Below, one piece after another: positions 1 through 8,159 of a DNA stretch of 64,000 bases. The notes under the pieces are model-generated. The model ran no database searches. It was given only the letters and a program-made list of their open reading frames with translations, and was not told where the DNA came from. The DNA lies in assembly GCF_002911015.1 (NCBI RefSeq), contig NZ_KZ626880.1, positions 1 to 64,000 on the forward strand, written 5' to 3'. Made by a program: the position numbers and the translations under genes. Position 1 is the stretch's first letter, and each line of letters begins with the position of its first letter. Origin of the DNA: Streptomyces populi. GTDB taxonomy: Bacteria > Actinomycetota > Actinomycetes > Streptomycetales > Streptomycetaceae.

Positions 1-358
1 TGCGCGGCTGGAGCGCGGCCGTCCTGCGGGCGGTGAACGCCTTGGAGACCAGAGTGCGCAGACGCCGGTGCTCACCGCCGTACGCGGTGAACATGTTCTC
101 CACGGACACCCAGGTGAACAGCGGCCACTCGGGTGTGATCGCGCCGCTCGCCATCAAGGGCCAGTGCTGCCGCGCGTCCTTGGACACCCGGGGATCGGTG
201 AGCAGCCGCTTCAGCAGCTCGGGACCGCTCACCGCCCAGGCCTGGACACCGCCGGGAAGCTCCACCCTGGCCAGCGGGCCTCTCTCGCGGATCCGGGCGG
301 CCTCCCCATGGATGTCGCGTCCGGTCGCGTCGATCACCAAAGGACGTGGATTTCCCAT
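1..358 (-). CDS. cytochrome P450, N-terminal part (runs off the window)
   Basis: About 119 residues are visible, beginning MGNPRPLVIDATGRDIHGEA. The order of a leading Pro/Leu segment, the stretch EAARIRERGPLARVELPGGV, then WAVSGPELLKRLLTDPRVSK and the helix-C region YGGEHRRLRTLVSKAF is the usual N-terminal half of a bacterial class I P450, a haem monooxygenase fed by ferredoxin. The HRRLR pattern corresponds to the haem-propionate-binding helix C. The I-helix, ExxR and Cys-haem motifs lie outside the window. The ATG at 358 is preceded by GGGAGG at a good distance. The substrate cannot be inferred. The upstream neighbours (DUF6114/DUF6230) point the same way but are separated by an apparent terminator. 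Confidence 0.85.
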   Translation of the reverse strand, partial: MGNPRPLVIDATGRDIHGEAARIRERGPLARVELPGGVQAWAVSGPELLKRLLTDPRVSKDARQHWPLMASGAITPEWPLFTWVSVENMFTAYGGEHRRLRTLVSKAFTARRTAALQPR

Positions 359-518
359 CGGGAGCCTCCCGGCAGTCGAACCCCTATTCGGCTTACGGCC
401 GTGACGCTACGCGACGGCGCGGCCACGTCGGGGCGCCGCCCGGTGCCGGATGCGTGCGGTGCCAACTTCCCTGCGCGTACCGGCAACTACGTCTTCCCGG
501 TGCGCACGGGGCAAGCCA

Positions 519-539
519 GGCGGGGGGTCGGATCCCGCC
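519..539 (-). terminator. putative terminator of the DUF6230-DUF6114 operon
   Basis: Six-base arms GGCGGG (519-524) and CCCGCC (534-539) with a 9-nt loop lie just beyond the DUF6114 stop codon. There is no U tract, as is usual for actinobacterial terminators. The stem is short, so the call is tentative. Confidence 0.4.
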
Positions 540-549
540 GTGCCGCCCC

Positions 550-963
550 TCAGGCGTGCTCGCGTCGCAGCAGCCGTCTGCGCGGCTTCTGGTCGGGGAG
601 CCAGCCGAAGGCGAGGCAGCTGCCGACAGCCCCGAGGAGCAGGCCGACGAAGAATCCGCCGAGGTTGGAGGTGACCCAGGTGCCGAGCGACAGCAGGATG
701 CCCAGCAGGGAGTAGAACAGGCGCTGGGCCGGGTTGAAGAGGATCAGCAGGCCGCACAGCAGCATCGTGGTGGGAAGCAGGTAGCCCGCGAGGCCCTGCA
801 TCCCGATGTGCAGGACGACCTTCAGCGACGCCTTCTCGGTGAGGAGGATCTCCGCCCCTCCCAGGGTGAGCAGCAGCCCGCCCCAGAAGGGGCGGTTCGC
901 GCGCCACCGCCGGAAGGCGTCCCTCAGGTCCCGGGAGTCGTCCGTCCGCGCTCCGGCACTCAT
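550..963 (-). CDS. DUF6114 family membrane protein
   Basis: The product has 137 residues. After a short basic N-terminus (SRDLRDAFRRWRANRPFWGG) it has three or four hydrophobic segments, including LLLTLGGAEILL, LAGYLLPTTMLLCGLLILF, LFYSLLGILLSLGTWV and GGFFVGLLLGAVGSCLAFGW, and it ends in the basic tail RRRLLRREHA. This is the profile of the streptomycete DUF6114 family, small membrane proteins normally encoded next to DUF6230 proteins. The ATG at 963 overlaps the TGA of the upstream DUF6230 gene (TGATG), so the two are translationally coupled and probably act together in the envelope. The function is unknown. Confidence 0.85.
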   Translation of the reverse strand: MSAGARTDDSRDLRDAFRRWRANRPFWGGLLLTLGGAEILLTEKASLKVVLHIGMQGLAGYLLPTTMLLCGLLILFNPAQRLFYSLLGILLSLGTWVTSNLGGFFVGLLLGAVGSCLAFGWLPDQKPRRRLLRREHA

Positions 964-1637
964 CAGCAGCCTTGGTCGCTGAAGCGGAGCTTGAGACCGG
1001 GGAGCTTGAACACCCCGGCCGTCGTCGCGTAGTTGGTCTGGCGCAGGTTCGCGATGCGCACGGTGTCGGCCTGCTGGCTGAACACGCCCTTGGGGCCCTG
1101 GACCCCGGCCTTGGTGAGCGTGCTGGCGTCGTTGCCGATCTCGATGTTGTTGAAGGAGGCGTTGCCGGACAGCTCCGTGGAGTCTGTGGTCAGGTCGGTC
1201 GCCTGGACCTTGTCCGAGCCGCTGCCGGCCGTGATGAGCAGGTTCGTGCCCCCCAGGTCGACGCTCTGGCACAGGTGGTCGAGGGTCGCGTTCTTGATCG
1301 CCGAGGTGACGATGAGGACCTGGCCGCCCGTGTCGCCGGCGTTCGGGCTGTCCTCCGCCATGTTGTCGAGGCCGCCGAACTGCTCGAAGCCGGTGCCGTT
1401 CAGCTCGGTCGCGGTGACCGTGAACGGCATGCCGGAGATGGCGAACTGGACGCCGAGGGCGCCCTGCGCCGTCGCGATCATCAGCCCCGCGGCGACCGCG
1501 GTGGCCGGTATCGCCATCACGGCGGCGCGGCGCAGCCGGACCCGCCCGCGTCTGTCCTGTCCGCCGGCGGCCGAACCGCTTTCCGGGGTCTCGGGCGTGG
1601 AACCGTTGGACGCCGTGGCGTCCGGGGACGAAGCCAT
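963..1637 (-). CDS. DUF6230 family secreted or membrane-anchored protein
   Basis: The 224-residue product has a disordered Ser/Glu-rich start, the basic stretch RRGRVRLRRAA and the hydrophobic segment VMAIPATAVAAGLMIATAQGA, a signal anchor or signal peptide. The mature part begins VQFAISGMPFTVTATELNG and ends KLRFSDQGC, as in the DUF6230 family (older annotations called members cholesterol esterase, without good support). It is the first gene of a two-gene operon with DUF6114. The ATG at 1637 has GGGAG upstream. A convincing -35/-10 pair lies about 155-185 nt upstream. The biochemical role is unknown. Confidence 0.85.
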   Translation of the reverse strand: MASSPDATASNGSTPETPESGSAAGGQDRRGRVRLRRAAVMAIPATAVAAGLMIATAQGALGVQFAISGMPFTVTATELNGTGFEQFGGLDNMAEDSPNAGDTGGQVLIVTSAIKNATLDHLCQSVDLGGTNLLITAGSGSDKVQATDLTTDSTELSGNASFNNIEIGNDASTLTKAGVQGPKGVFSQQADTVRIANLRQTNYATTAGVFKLPGLKLRFSDQGC

Positions 1638-1790
1638 GTCTGCTCCCTGGGCACGTTCGATACTGATGTCGATGCGGGTGGGGCTCCAGTGGCGCGTTGT
1701 CCTGGCGCGGACAGCAGCTGCCGCGCACGCCTCCTCGCGCCTCCCGGCGGATGCAAGGGCTTTCTCGTTACGCGGCAGTAGCCTTCGAGG

Positions 1791-1820
1791 AAGTTACCGG
1801 GGGTTACACGAACGGGTCAA
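1791..1820 (-). promoter_or_regulatory. candidate sigma70-type promoter for the DUF6230-DUF6114 operon
   Basis: Read on the minus strand, TTGACC (1820-1815) is followed after 18 nt by TAACTT (1796-1791). The 1638-2358 region between the two divergent genes holds no credible gene. On the plus strand TTGACG (1913-1918) with a weak TACAAC (1937-1942) could serve the gene starting at 2359. Confidence 0.4.
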
Positions 1821-2358
1821 GGCGCGTGTGGGAAAACCGTGCCCGTTGTGCCTCACCCGTGAACACGTGTCGGCCGGAACGTCGCCCTGACCTTCAACTT
1901 CCTTGCCACGCCTTGACGTTGACCGTTCATCAGGTCTACAACTCTCCCTGTTTCCCGGATCCGTGGCGCCGGATCCGTCGGCCGACGCGCCCGTCACCTC
2001 CCGGACCCCGCTCCGCGCGGGGCGGTCCTGGCGTGTTCCGGAGCGGCCCCGGCACGTACGCCGACAAGGCGCGTCCCCCGGCCGTTCCCCGTTCCCGTGG
2101 CACCGGCGCGGTCACCTTCCCCCCGAGGGCCGTACCGGTCGCCCGGCTGTCGCCGTCGGCCCGTGGCGTACGGAGAAGGCGTCACGGACCGGCGGCGGTC
2201 CCTCCTCGCACCACCCCGCGGGCGGGCACCGGCGTCCTCGTCCGCCGTCGCGCGCGGCCCGTTCCACCCCGCACACCCGCGCCACCTTCTCGACCCGCAC
2301 CCCCGCGCCCCGGCGCGGTCAGGCACCCACACCCCCATCGGAGAAGAGGCATCCCCCC

Positions 2359-3024
2359 ATGCGTACTCGACACCTGCTCGCCCTCGTCGGCACCGTCGTG
2401 GCCCTCTCGGCCTCCGCGGTCGTCCCCGCCTCCGCGGACGACGTCGCGGTGCTCACCACCGGCAGCGCCGGAGGGACCCCCGTCGCCGTCGGCGACGTCC
2501 TCACCGCCTCGCTGGCGAGCGGCACCAACGCCACGCTCTACTCCAGCGCCACCGGCACGAGCGGCGTCTCCTGTTCCGCCTCGGCCTTCACCGCGACCGC
2601 CGCCGACAACCCGGCGTCCCCCGGCACGGCCACGGAGTCCCTCACCGGCCAGACCTTCACCGCCAGTTCGTGCAGCAGCAACGTCGTCGGCGTCCTCGGC
2701 GTCACCAGCATCACGGTCGACAACCTGCCCTACAGCACCGCGGTGGGCTCCGACGGCAGCGTCACGGTCACCCCGGCCGCCGGCTCCACCATCCAGACCA
2801 CGGTCAAGCTGCGCTCCCTGCTGGGCACGCTGACCTGCGTCTACCGGGCGGCGAGCCTGTCCGGCACGGCCGACAACGCGGACAACAGCCTCACTTTCAC
2901 CAACCAGCAGTTCACCAAGTTCTCCGGCTCGTCCCTCTGCTTCGCGAACGGCTACTTCACCGCGAAGTACGCGCCCGTGACCGACACCAGCCAGGCGGGC
3001 AGCCCGGCCGTGTTCGTCAACTGA
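2359..3024 (+). CDS. secreted protein of unknown function
   Basis: A 221-residue protein with a clear signal peptide (MRTRHLLALVGTVVALSASA then VVPASA, cleavage near DDVAVL). The mature part is Thr/Ser/Gly-rich with several Cys residues (GVSCSASAF, SSCSSNVVG, TLTCVYRA, SSLCFANGYF), suggesting a disulfide-stabilised beta-rich domain. It resembles streptomycete proteins annotated only as Tat pathway signal sequence domain protein, although no strict twin-Arg motif is visible. The reading frame is open upstream to 1903, but the signal peptide and the purine-rich GAGAAGAGG before 2359 fix the start. It is transcribed towards the LPMO gene and shares a terminator hairpin with it. Confidence 0.75.
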   Translation: MRTRHLLALVGTVVALSASAVVPASADDVAVLTTGSAGGTPVAVGDVLTASLASGTNATLYSSATGTSGVSCSASAFTATAADNPASPGTATESLTGQTFTASSCSSNVVGVLGVTSITVDNLPYSTAVGSDGSVTVTPAAGSTIQTTVKLRSLLGTLTCVYRAASLSGTADNADNSLTFTNQQFTKFSGSSLCFANGYFTAKYAPVTDTSQAGSPAVFVN

Positions 3025-3042
3025 CCTCCACGGGAACCGGGT

Positions 3043-3999
3043 TCACTGCCGGCGTCGCAGCACCACCGCGACGCCGGCAGTGAGCAGCAGTGCCGCCCCG
3101 GCTCCCCCGGCGACCATGGGGAGCGCGGGGCCGCCGCCCGAGGTGTTCTCGGCGGCGGGCGCCAGACGATCGGTGTCCGCCGTCCCGGCCGCCGGACTCG
3201 CCTCGGGAGAGGGGGAGTCGGCGGAGGGCGACGCGGTCGTGGGAGAGGGCGTCGCGGCCGCCGACCGGGTCGCCCCGGCGGACGCCTTGGCGCCCTTGCC
3301 GGCGGAACCGCTCGCGGCGGTAGCCGAAGTCCCGTTGCTCCGGGCCGGCTTCGACGTTCCGCTCCCGCCGGGGAACACCACGTCCGAGCACGAGTAGTAG
3401 GTGTCCGTCGTGCTGGAGTTCTGCCAGATCGTGAACAGCATCTGACGGCCGGTGCGGTCGGACGGCAGCCTCGCGCCGATCCGGTAGGCGCCGCCGACCA
3501 GCGCAGGATCGGTGACCGTGGCGAACGGCTTCTCCGGCAGGTCGGACCACTTCAGGGGCCGCGTCGGGCTGTAACCCTGCTTGGTCAGATAGAGCTTGAA
3601 GGTCCCCGCGTGCGCGATCGTCGAGTTGTACTTCATGGTCAGGGACGCGCCGGGCGTCAGACGCGTCGCCGGGAAGTCGGCGCGGGCCAGGTCGAGACCC
3701 TTGTAGGCGGGCAGGCCCCCGCTGCACAGCTTCCCGTCCGGGATGACCGAACGGTCCCGGCCGTTCACACCGCCCACCCGCAGGTTGTCCCACGCCGTGA
3801 AGGACGAGCCGTTCGCGGCGATCGCCGCCCGGCAGGCCGCCGTGCCCTGGCTGCCGCCCTCGGGCGAGCACGCGTACACCCGGCTGACCGGAGACGTCGG
3901 GGCGCCGTGCGCCGACGCCGTCCCCGCGGCCCACGTCGTGAGCAGCAGCGGCGCCGCCAGGGCGACGGCGGCCGCGGTGGCGGTGCGGTAGGCGGTCAT
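3043..3999 (-). CDS. AA10 lytic polysaccharide monooxygenase with C-terminal membrane anchor
   Basis: A copper enzyme of the AA10 (CBM33) family that cleaves crystalline chitin or cellulose oxidatively outside the cell. The signal peptide ends WAAGTASA, so the mature protein starts with His31 (HGAPTSPVSR), the first copper ligand; the second is His130 in YNSTIAHAGTFKLYL. The tail of the domain contains YYSCSDVVF. The 318-residue product then has a long Ala/Ser/Pro linker instead of a carbohydrate-binding module, and ends in ALPMVAGGAGAALLLTAGVA followed by VVLRRRQ, a single membrane span with a basic stop-transfer tail and no clear LAXTG or LPXTG signal. It is therefore probably tethered to the cell surface. 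The ATG at 3999 has a GAGGAGA ribosome site. Confidence 0.9.
   Translation of the reverse strand: MTAYRTATAAAVALAAPLLLTTWAAGTASAHGAPTSPVSRVYACSPEGGSQGTAACRAAIAANGSSFTAWDNLRVGGVNGRDRSVIPDGKLCSGGLPAYKGLDLARADFPATRLTPGASLTMKYNSTIAHAGTFKLYLTKQGYSPTRPLKWSDLPEKPFATVTDPALVGGAYRIGARLPSDRTGRQMLFTIWQNSSTTDTYYSCSDVVFPGGSGTSKPARSNGTSATAASGSAGKGAKASAGATRSAAATPSPTTASPSADSPSPEASPAAGTADTDRLAPAAENTSGGGPALPMVAGGAGAALLLTAGVAVVLRRRQ
3044..3082. terminator. bidirectional terminator hairpin
   Basis: A perfect 15-bp inverted repeat (3044-3058 and 3068-3082) with a 9-nt loop sits between the convergent ends of the secreted protein gene and the LPMO gene. It overlaps the last LPMO codons and most of its stop codon. 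It can serve both transcripts. Confidence 0.75.
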
Positions 4000-4352
4000 C
4001 CGGGACGTCTCCTCGATGCGTGGGCGAAGCGGTGTGCCCCCGTGCGCGGCCGGGACGCACTCCTCGCACGGGGTACGGGGGGATACGGATCCGGGGCGCG
4101 GGGCGTTCAGCCCGATCCGCAATCCGCGCGAAACGGAACCACTTCGCCGGACCGCCGGCGGGCTAGGGCCGGACACCGGCCGGATCGAGGGTTTTCCCGC
4201 TATCCCCGTGCTCCGCCGCCCGCCTATCGTTCAGCGCGACCGCCGACGGCGGCTGCGCGTCCCGTGTCCCGGACCGGATCGCGCAGGACACCGGGGCGGA
4301 CGACAGCTCGAAGCCGACCGACCTAGGCAGAACGCTGAGCTCTACGGGGGGA

Positions 4353-4387
4353 GGGGCCGTCCGGCGCGCACCGCGTCGGACGGCCCC
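4353..4387 (+). terminator. orphan terminator-like hairpin upstream of the ARMT1-family gene
   Basis: Arms GGGGCCGTCCG (4353-4363) and CGGACGGCCCC (4377-4387), perfectly paired over 11 bp with a 13-nt loop, are followed by CTTCTGTTC. No plus-strand gene lies between 4000 and 4352, so the hairpin either ends a small unannotated RNA, blocks read-through, or acts as an attenuator. Nothing else recognisable was seen in 4000-4352 apart from the LPMO leader. Confidence 0.5.
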
Positions 4388-4414
4388 TTCTGTTCAGCCG
4401 GTACGGTGAGCCGC

Positions 4415-5614
4415 ATGCGCGATCCCGTCGACCCCGCCCCCTTCGCCGCCGGTCCCGACGCCGCCCCGGTGGTCGTGAGTTCGGTGCGGGGCTCGTTCCC
4501 CTGGAGCGTGCTGGCCGAGCGGCACCCGGCGATCGTCCGGAAGGTGCGGGACGCCTTCCCGTACGGTCCCGGGCAGCGCCACGCGCTCGACGCCCTGCTC
4601 GAGAACTGCGCCGAGGGGGTCGTCGAACCGCTCGCGGAGCCGGCCGCGGACCGTGCCCGGTGGGACGCCTGGGGCGGCCGGGAGCACTACGGCCGGTCCT
4701 GGTTCGACGTGCCCTTCCTGTGGGCCGAGAGCTACTTCTACCGCAAGCTCCTCGAAGCCGTCGGCTACTTCACGCCCGGCCCCTGGCAGGGCATCGACCC
4801 CTTCCGCCCCTTCAAGCTCGCCGAGCTCGACACCCCGGAGGCCGACGAGGAACTCGCCGCGCTGGACGACCTCGCTCACCGGCCGGCCGGGGAACAGGAG
4901 GAGGCGCTGCTGCACGGCTCCCTGTGGGGCAACCGTGCCGACCTCGGGTTCAGGCTGTCCGGCACCGGGAGCGGGACGGCGGACGGGTCCCGGCTCGTGG
5001 CGGACGACGCCGGAGTGCTGCGCTCCCTGTTCGCGGGCGGCACCCTCTGTCTCGTCGCGGACAACGCGGGCCGGGAACTCGTTCCCGACCTGCTCCTCGT
5101 CGACCACCTGCTCCGGCACGGCCGGGCCGGGCGGACCGTCCTGCACGTGAAGCCGTACCCGTACTACGTGTCCGACGCCACGGCGGCGGACGTGCTGGAC
5201 GCCCTGCGCCGGCTGACCGCGGCGAAGGGAGCGGCCGGCGAGGCGGGCAACCGTCTCTGGGCGGCCATGTCCGAGGGCCGGCTCACCGTCCGGGCCCACC
5301 CCTTCTCCTGCGGCCCGCTGCCGTACACCGATCTGCCCGAAGACCTCCGGCGGGAGTTCGCCGCGGCCGACGTGACCCTGCTGAAGGGCGACCTGAACTA
5401 CCGCCGGCTCATCGGCGACCGGCTCCACCCCGCCACCACCCCGTTCGCCGCCGCCACCGCCCGCTTCCCCGGTCCGGTGGCCACGCTGCGGACCCTCAAG
5501 TCCGATGTCGTCGTCGGGATCGCCCCCGCCGTCGAGGCGGCCCTCGACGCCGCCGAGGGCGACCGCTGGCGCACCGGCGGCACCCACGCGCTGATCCAGG
5601 CGAGACGCGGCTGA
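4415..5614 (+). CDS. ARMT1-like (DUF89) damage-control phosphatase family protein
   Basis: The 399-residue product matches the DUF89/ARMT1 metal-dependent phosphatases, which hydrolyse harmful sugar phosphates or similar damaged metabolites in the cytoplasm. Typical features are the N-terminal helical bundle with WFDVPFLWAESYFYRKLLEA, the metal-site segment LVADNAGRELVPDLLLVDHL, VLHVKPYPYYVSDA, and the C-terminal LLKGDLNYRRLIGD. The ATG at 4415 has no ribosome-binding site. A TACGGT -10 box (4402-4407) ends 7 nt upstream, so the mRNA is probably leaderless. The exact substrate is unknown. Confidence 0.85.
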   Translation: MRDPVDPAPFAAGPDAAPVVVSSVRGSFPWSVLAERHPAIVRKVRDAFPYGPGQRHALDALLENCAEGVVEPLAEPAADRARWDAWGGREHYGRSWFDVPFLWAESYFYRKLLEAVGYFTPGPWQGIDPFRPFKLAELDTPEADEELAALDDLAHRPAGEQEEALLHGSLWGNRADLGFRLSGTGSGTADGSRLVADDAGVLRSLFAGGTLCLVADNAGRELVPDLLLVDHLLRHGRAGRTVLHVKPYPYYVSDATAADVLDALRRLTAAKGAAGEAGNRLWAAMSEGRLTVRAHPFSCGPLPYTDLPEDLRREFAAADVTLLKGDLNYRRLIGDRLHPATTPFAAATARFPGPVATLRTLKSDVVVGIAPAVEAALDAAEGDRWRTGGTHALIQARRG

Positions 5615-5776
5615 CCGGACGGCCGCCCCGGCGTCCGGGCCGACGGCCGGCCCGGACGCCGGGGAACCGGACGGGCAGGAGCGTCGTCGCGCGCGGTTTC
5701 CGGACCGGTTCACGCGATGGTGTGATCATGTCCTGGCCCGCGGATGTGCCTTCGGGGCCCTGGGTAGGGCCCGGCC

Positions 5777-7945
5777 ATGACGCAGCCGTTCCGACTCCCG
5801 CACTTCTACATGCCGTACGCCGCACGGCTGAACCCGCACCTGGACGAGGCCAGGGCGCACTCGGGCGCGTGGGCCCGCGACATGGGCATGCTCGAGGGCT
5901 CGGGCATCTGGGAGCAGTCCGACCTCGAGGCCCACGACTACGGCCTGCTGTGCGCCTACACCCACCCCGACTGCGACGGACCGGCCCTCTCCCTCATCAC
6001 CGACTGGTACGTGTGGGTGTTCTTCTTCGACGACCACTTCCTGGAGACCTTCAAGCGCACCCAGGACCGCGTCGGCGGCAGGGCCTACCTGGACCGGCTG
6101 CCCCTCTTCATGCCGCTCGACCCGTCGGCCCCCGTCCCCGAGCCGGAGAACCCCGTCGAGGCGGGACTCGCCGACCTGTGGGCGCGCACGGTCCCCTCGA
6201 TGTCCGCGCAGTGGCGCGGGCGGTTCGCCGTCTCCACCGAGCACCTGCTCAACGAGTCGATGTGGGAGCTGTCCAACATCGACGAGGGGCGGATCGCCAA
6301 CCCCGTCGAGTACATCGAGATGCGCCGCAAGGTGGGCGGCGCCCCCTGGTCGGCCGGACTCGTCGAGTACGCGACCCGCGAAGTACCCGCGTCCGTCGCG
6401 GGGTCGAGGCCGCTGCGCGTCCTGATGGAGACGTTCTCCGACGGCGTCCACCTGCGCAACGACCTGTTCTCCTACCAGCGGGAGGTGGAGGAGGAGGGCG
6501 AACTCAGCAACGGCGTCCTCGTCCTGGAGGCGTTCTTCGGCTGCACGACCCAGCAGGCCGCCGAGACCGTCAACGACGTACTCACCTCACGGCTCCACCA
6601 GTTCGAGCACACCGCGCTCACCGAGGTGCCCGCCCTGGCCCTCGAGAAGGGGCTCACCCCCGCGGAGGCCGGTGCCGTCGCCGCGTACACGCGGGGCCTC
6701 CAGGACTGGCAGGCGGGCGGACACGAATGGCACCTGCGCTCCAGCCGTTACATGAACGAGGGCGTCACCGAGGAGGCGCGGCCCTTCGGCCCGAGCGGAT
6801 CCGGCACGTCCGCCGCGGACGTCGGGGCACTGCTCTCCGCGGCCGGGGCCGAACGGCTGCGCGCGTACACCCACGTCCCGTTCCAGAAGGTCGGACCCTC
6901 CAGACTCCCCGAATTCCACATGCCGTTCGAGGTCACCCTCAGCCCGCACCTCGCGGGTGCCCGCGAGGGTCTCGGCGCCTGGACGCGCGCCATGGGCATG
7001 CTCCAGGAGGGCGTCTGGGACGAGGACAAGCTCGTCGCCCACGACCTGCCGCTCCGCGCCGCGGGCACCCAACCCGACGCGACGCCCGAGGCCCTCGACC
7101 TCGGCTCGCAGTGGCTGGCCTGGGTCACCTACGGCGACGACTGCTACCCGCTGCACTTCGGCGGCCGCGACCTGGCCGCCGCCAGGCTGGCCACCGCGCG
7201 CCTGTCCGCCTGCATGCCCGTCGACGGGGAGGAGGTGCCCGTCCCGGTCAACGGCATGGAGCGCGGACTGATCGACCTGTGGCGGCGCACCACCGCGGAG
7301 ATGGCCCCGGACGCCCGGAGCGTCCTGCGCGCGTCGGTGGACACGATGACGGAGAGCTGGCTGTGGGAGCTGTCCAACCGGATGCGGAACCGCGTCCCGG
7401 ACCCGGTCGACTATCTGGAGATGCGCCGGGCCACCTCGGGCTCCGAGCTGGCCCTGAGCCTGTACCGCCTCGGACACGGCCGGGCGGTCCCGCCGGAGGT
7501 CCGCCGCAGCGGCCCCGTCCGGTCGCTGGAGAACGCGGCCATGGACTACGCGATGCTCCTGAACGACGTCTTCTCGTACCAGAAGGAGATCGAGTACGAG
7601 GGAGAGATCCACAACGGCGTCCTCGTCGTGCAGAACTTCTTCGGCTGCGGCTATCCGGTCGCGCTCGGTGTCGTCCATGACCTGATGACCCGGCGCATGG
7701 AGCAGTTCCAGCATGTCGTCGCCCATGAACTGCCCGCCCTGTACGAGGACTTCGACCTCTCGGAGGAAGCACGCGGGATCATGCGGGGCTATGTGGCGGA
7801 GCTGGAGAACTGGCTGGCCGGAACCCTGAAGTGGCACCGGGAGTGCCACCGGTACGGCGCGGCCGACCTGGCCCGGCGTGCCCACGGCTTCGTACCGGAC
7901 CGGGTGCCCGCGCCGCCCGTGGCCCGGCGGGCACAGCCCGTCTGA
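5777..7945 (+). CDS. geoA: geosmin synthase (germacradienol/geosmin synthase)
   Basis: A 722-residue bifunctional terpene synthase, the usual length for the family. The N-terminal domain cyclises farnesyl diphosphate to germacradienol/germacrene D: the Asp-rich motif DDHFLE is at residues 85-90 and the second metal site NDLFSYQREVE begins near residue 228. The C-terminal domain, which converts germacradienol to geosmin, repeats the pattern with DDCYPLHFG near 454 and NDVFSYQKEIE near 596. The N-terminal PHFYMPY and the repeated PEFHMPFEVTLSPHL mark the two homologous halves. It appears to be monocistronic: a strong hairpin follows the stop. Cytosolic; gives the earthy odour of sporulating streptomycetes. 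Confidence 0.97.
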   Translation: MTQPFRLPHFYMPYAARLNPHLDEARAHSGAWARDMGMLEGSGIWEQSDLEAHDYGLLCAYTHPDCDGPALSLITDWYVWVFFFDDHFLETFKRTQDRVGGRAYLDRLPLFMPLDPSAPVPEPENPVEAGLADLWARTVPSMSAQWRGRFAVSTEHLLNESMWELSNIDEGRIANPVEYIEMRRKVGGAPWSAGLVEYATREVPASVAGSRPLRVLMETFSDGVHLRNDLFSYQREVEEEGELSNGVLVLEAFFGCTTQQAAETVNDVLTSRLHQFEHTALTEVPALALEKGLTPAEAGAVAAYTRGLQDWQAGGHEWHLRSSRYMNEGVTEEARPFGPSGSGTSAADVGALLSAAGAERLRAYTHVPFQKVGPSRLPEFHMPFEVTLSPHLAGAREGLGAWTRAMGMLQEGVWDEDKLVAHDLPLRAAGTQPDATPEALDLGSQWLAWVTYGDDCYPLHFGGRDLAAARLATARLSACMPVDGEEVPVPVNGMERGLIDLWRRTTAEMAPDARSVLRASVDTMTESWLWELSNRMRNRVPDPVDYLEMRRATSGSELALSLYRLGHGRAVPPEVRRSGPVRSLENAAMDYAMLLNDVFSYQKEIEYEGEIHNGVLVVQNFFGCGYPVALGVVHDLMTRRMEQFQHVVAHELPALYEDFDLSEEARGIMRGYVAELENWLAGTLKWHRECHRYGAADLARRAHGFVPDRVPAPPVARRAQPV

Positions 7946-7968
7946 CGGCCGGCACCGACGAGGGACCC

Positions 7969-7996
7969 GACCGCCTTCCCGCGCGGGAAGGCGGTC
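7969..7996 (+). terminator. terminator of geoA
   Basis: A perfect 12-bp stem, GACCGCCTTCCC (7969-7980) with GGGAAGGCGGTC (7985-7996), and a GCGC loop, begins 23 nt after the geoA stop codon. Confidence 0.8.
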
Positions 7997-8025
7997 CCGG
8001 CCGTCCCCGTCGCCGGCCCCGCCGG

Positions 8026-8076
8026 GAACGGGGACCGCCGTATCACCTTTCCGGTGAACGGGGGCCGCAGTCTCAC
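8026..8076. repeat. two 21-bp direct repeats, 30 bp apart
   Basis: Copies at 8026-8046 and 8056-8076 match at 18 of 21 positions, with start-to-start distance 30 bp (about three helical turns). They lie between the geoA terminator and the PDZ gene at 8160. This is the geometry of a tandem operator for a dimeric regulator, or a small duplication. Confidence 0.5.
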
Positions 8077-8159
8077 TCGTTGGGGGATCGTCGCGGGCGG
8101 TGGCGAGGGGTAGGGCAAGAGCCGAAGGCGGCCCGTAGAACACCTGCCGGAGGCGACCC

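Noticed and set aside
1903..2358. Upstream extension of the secreted protein frame ending at 3024
   Set aside because: The upstream part is Arg/Pro-rich and has no family similarity; the signal peptide and ribosome site at 2359 define the start.
4394..5713. Long minus-strand frame opposite the ARMT1-family gene
   Set aside because: It is a GC-bias shadow: the sense protein has clear DUF89 motifs and a leaderless promoter, and the antisense protein is Gly/Arg/Val-rich without motifs.
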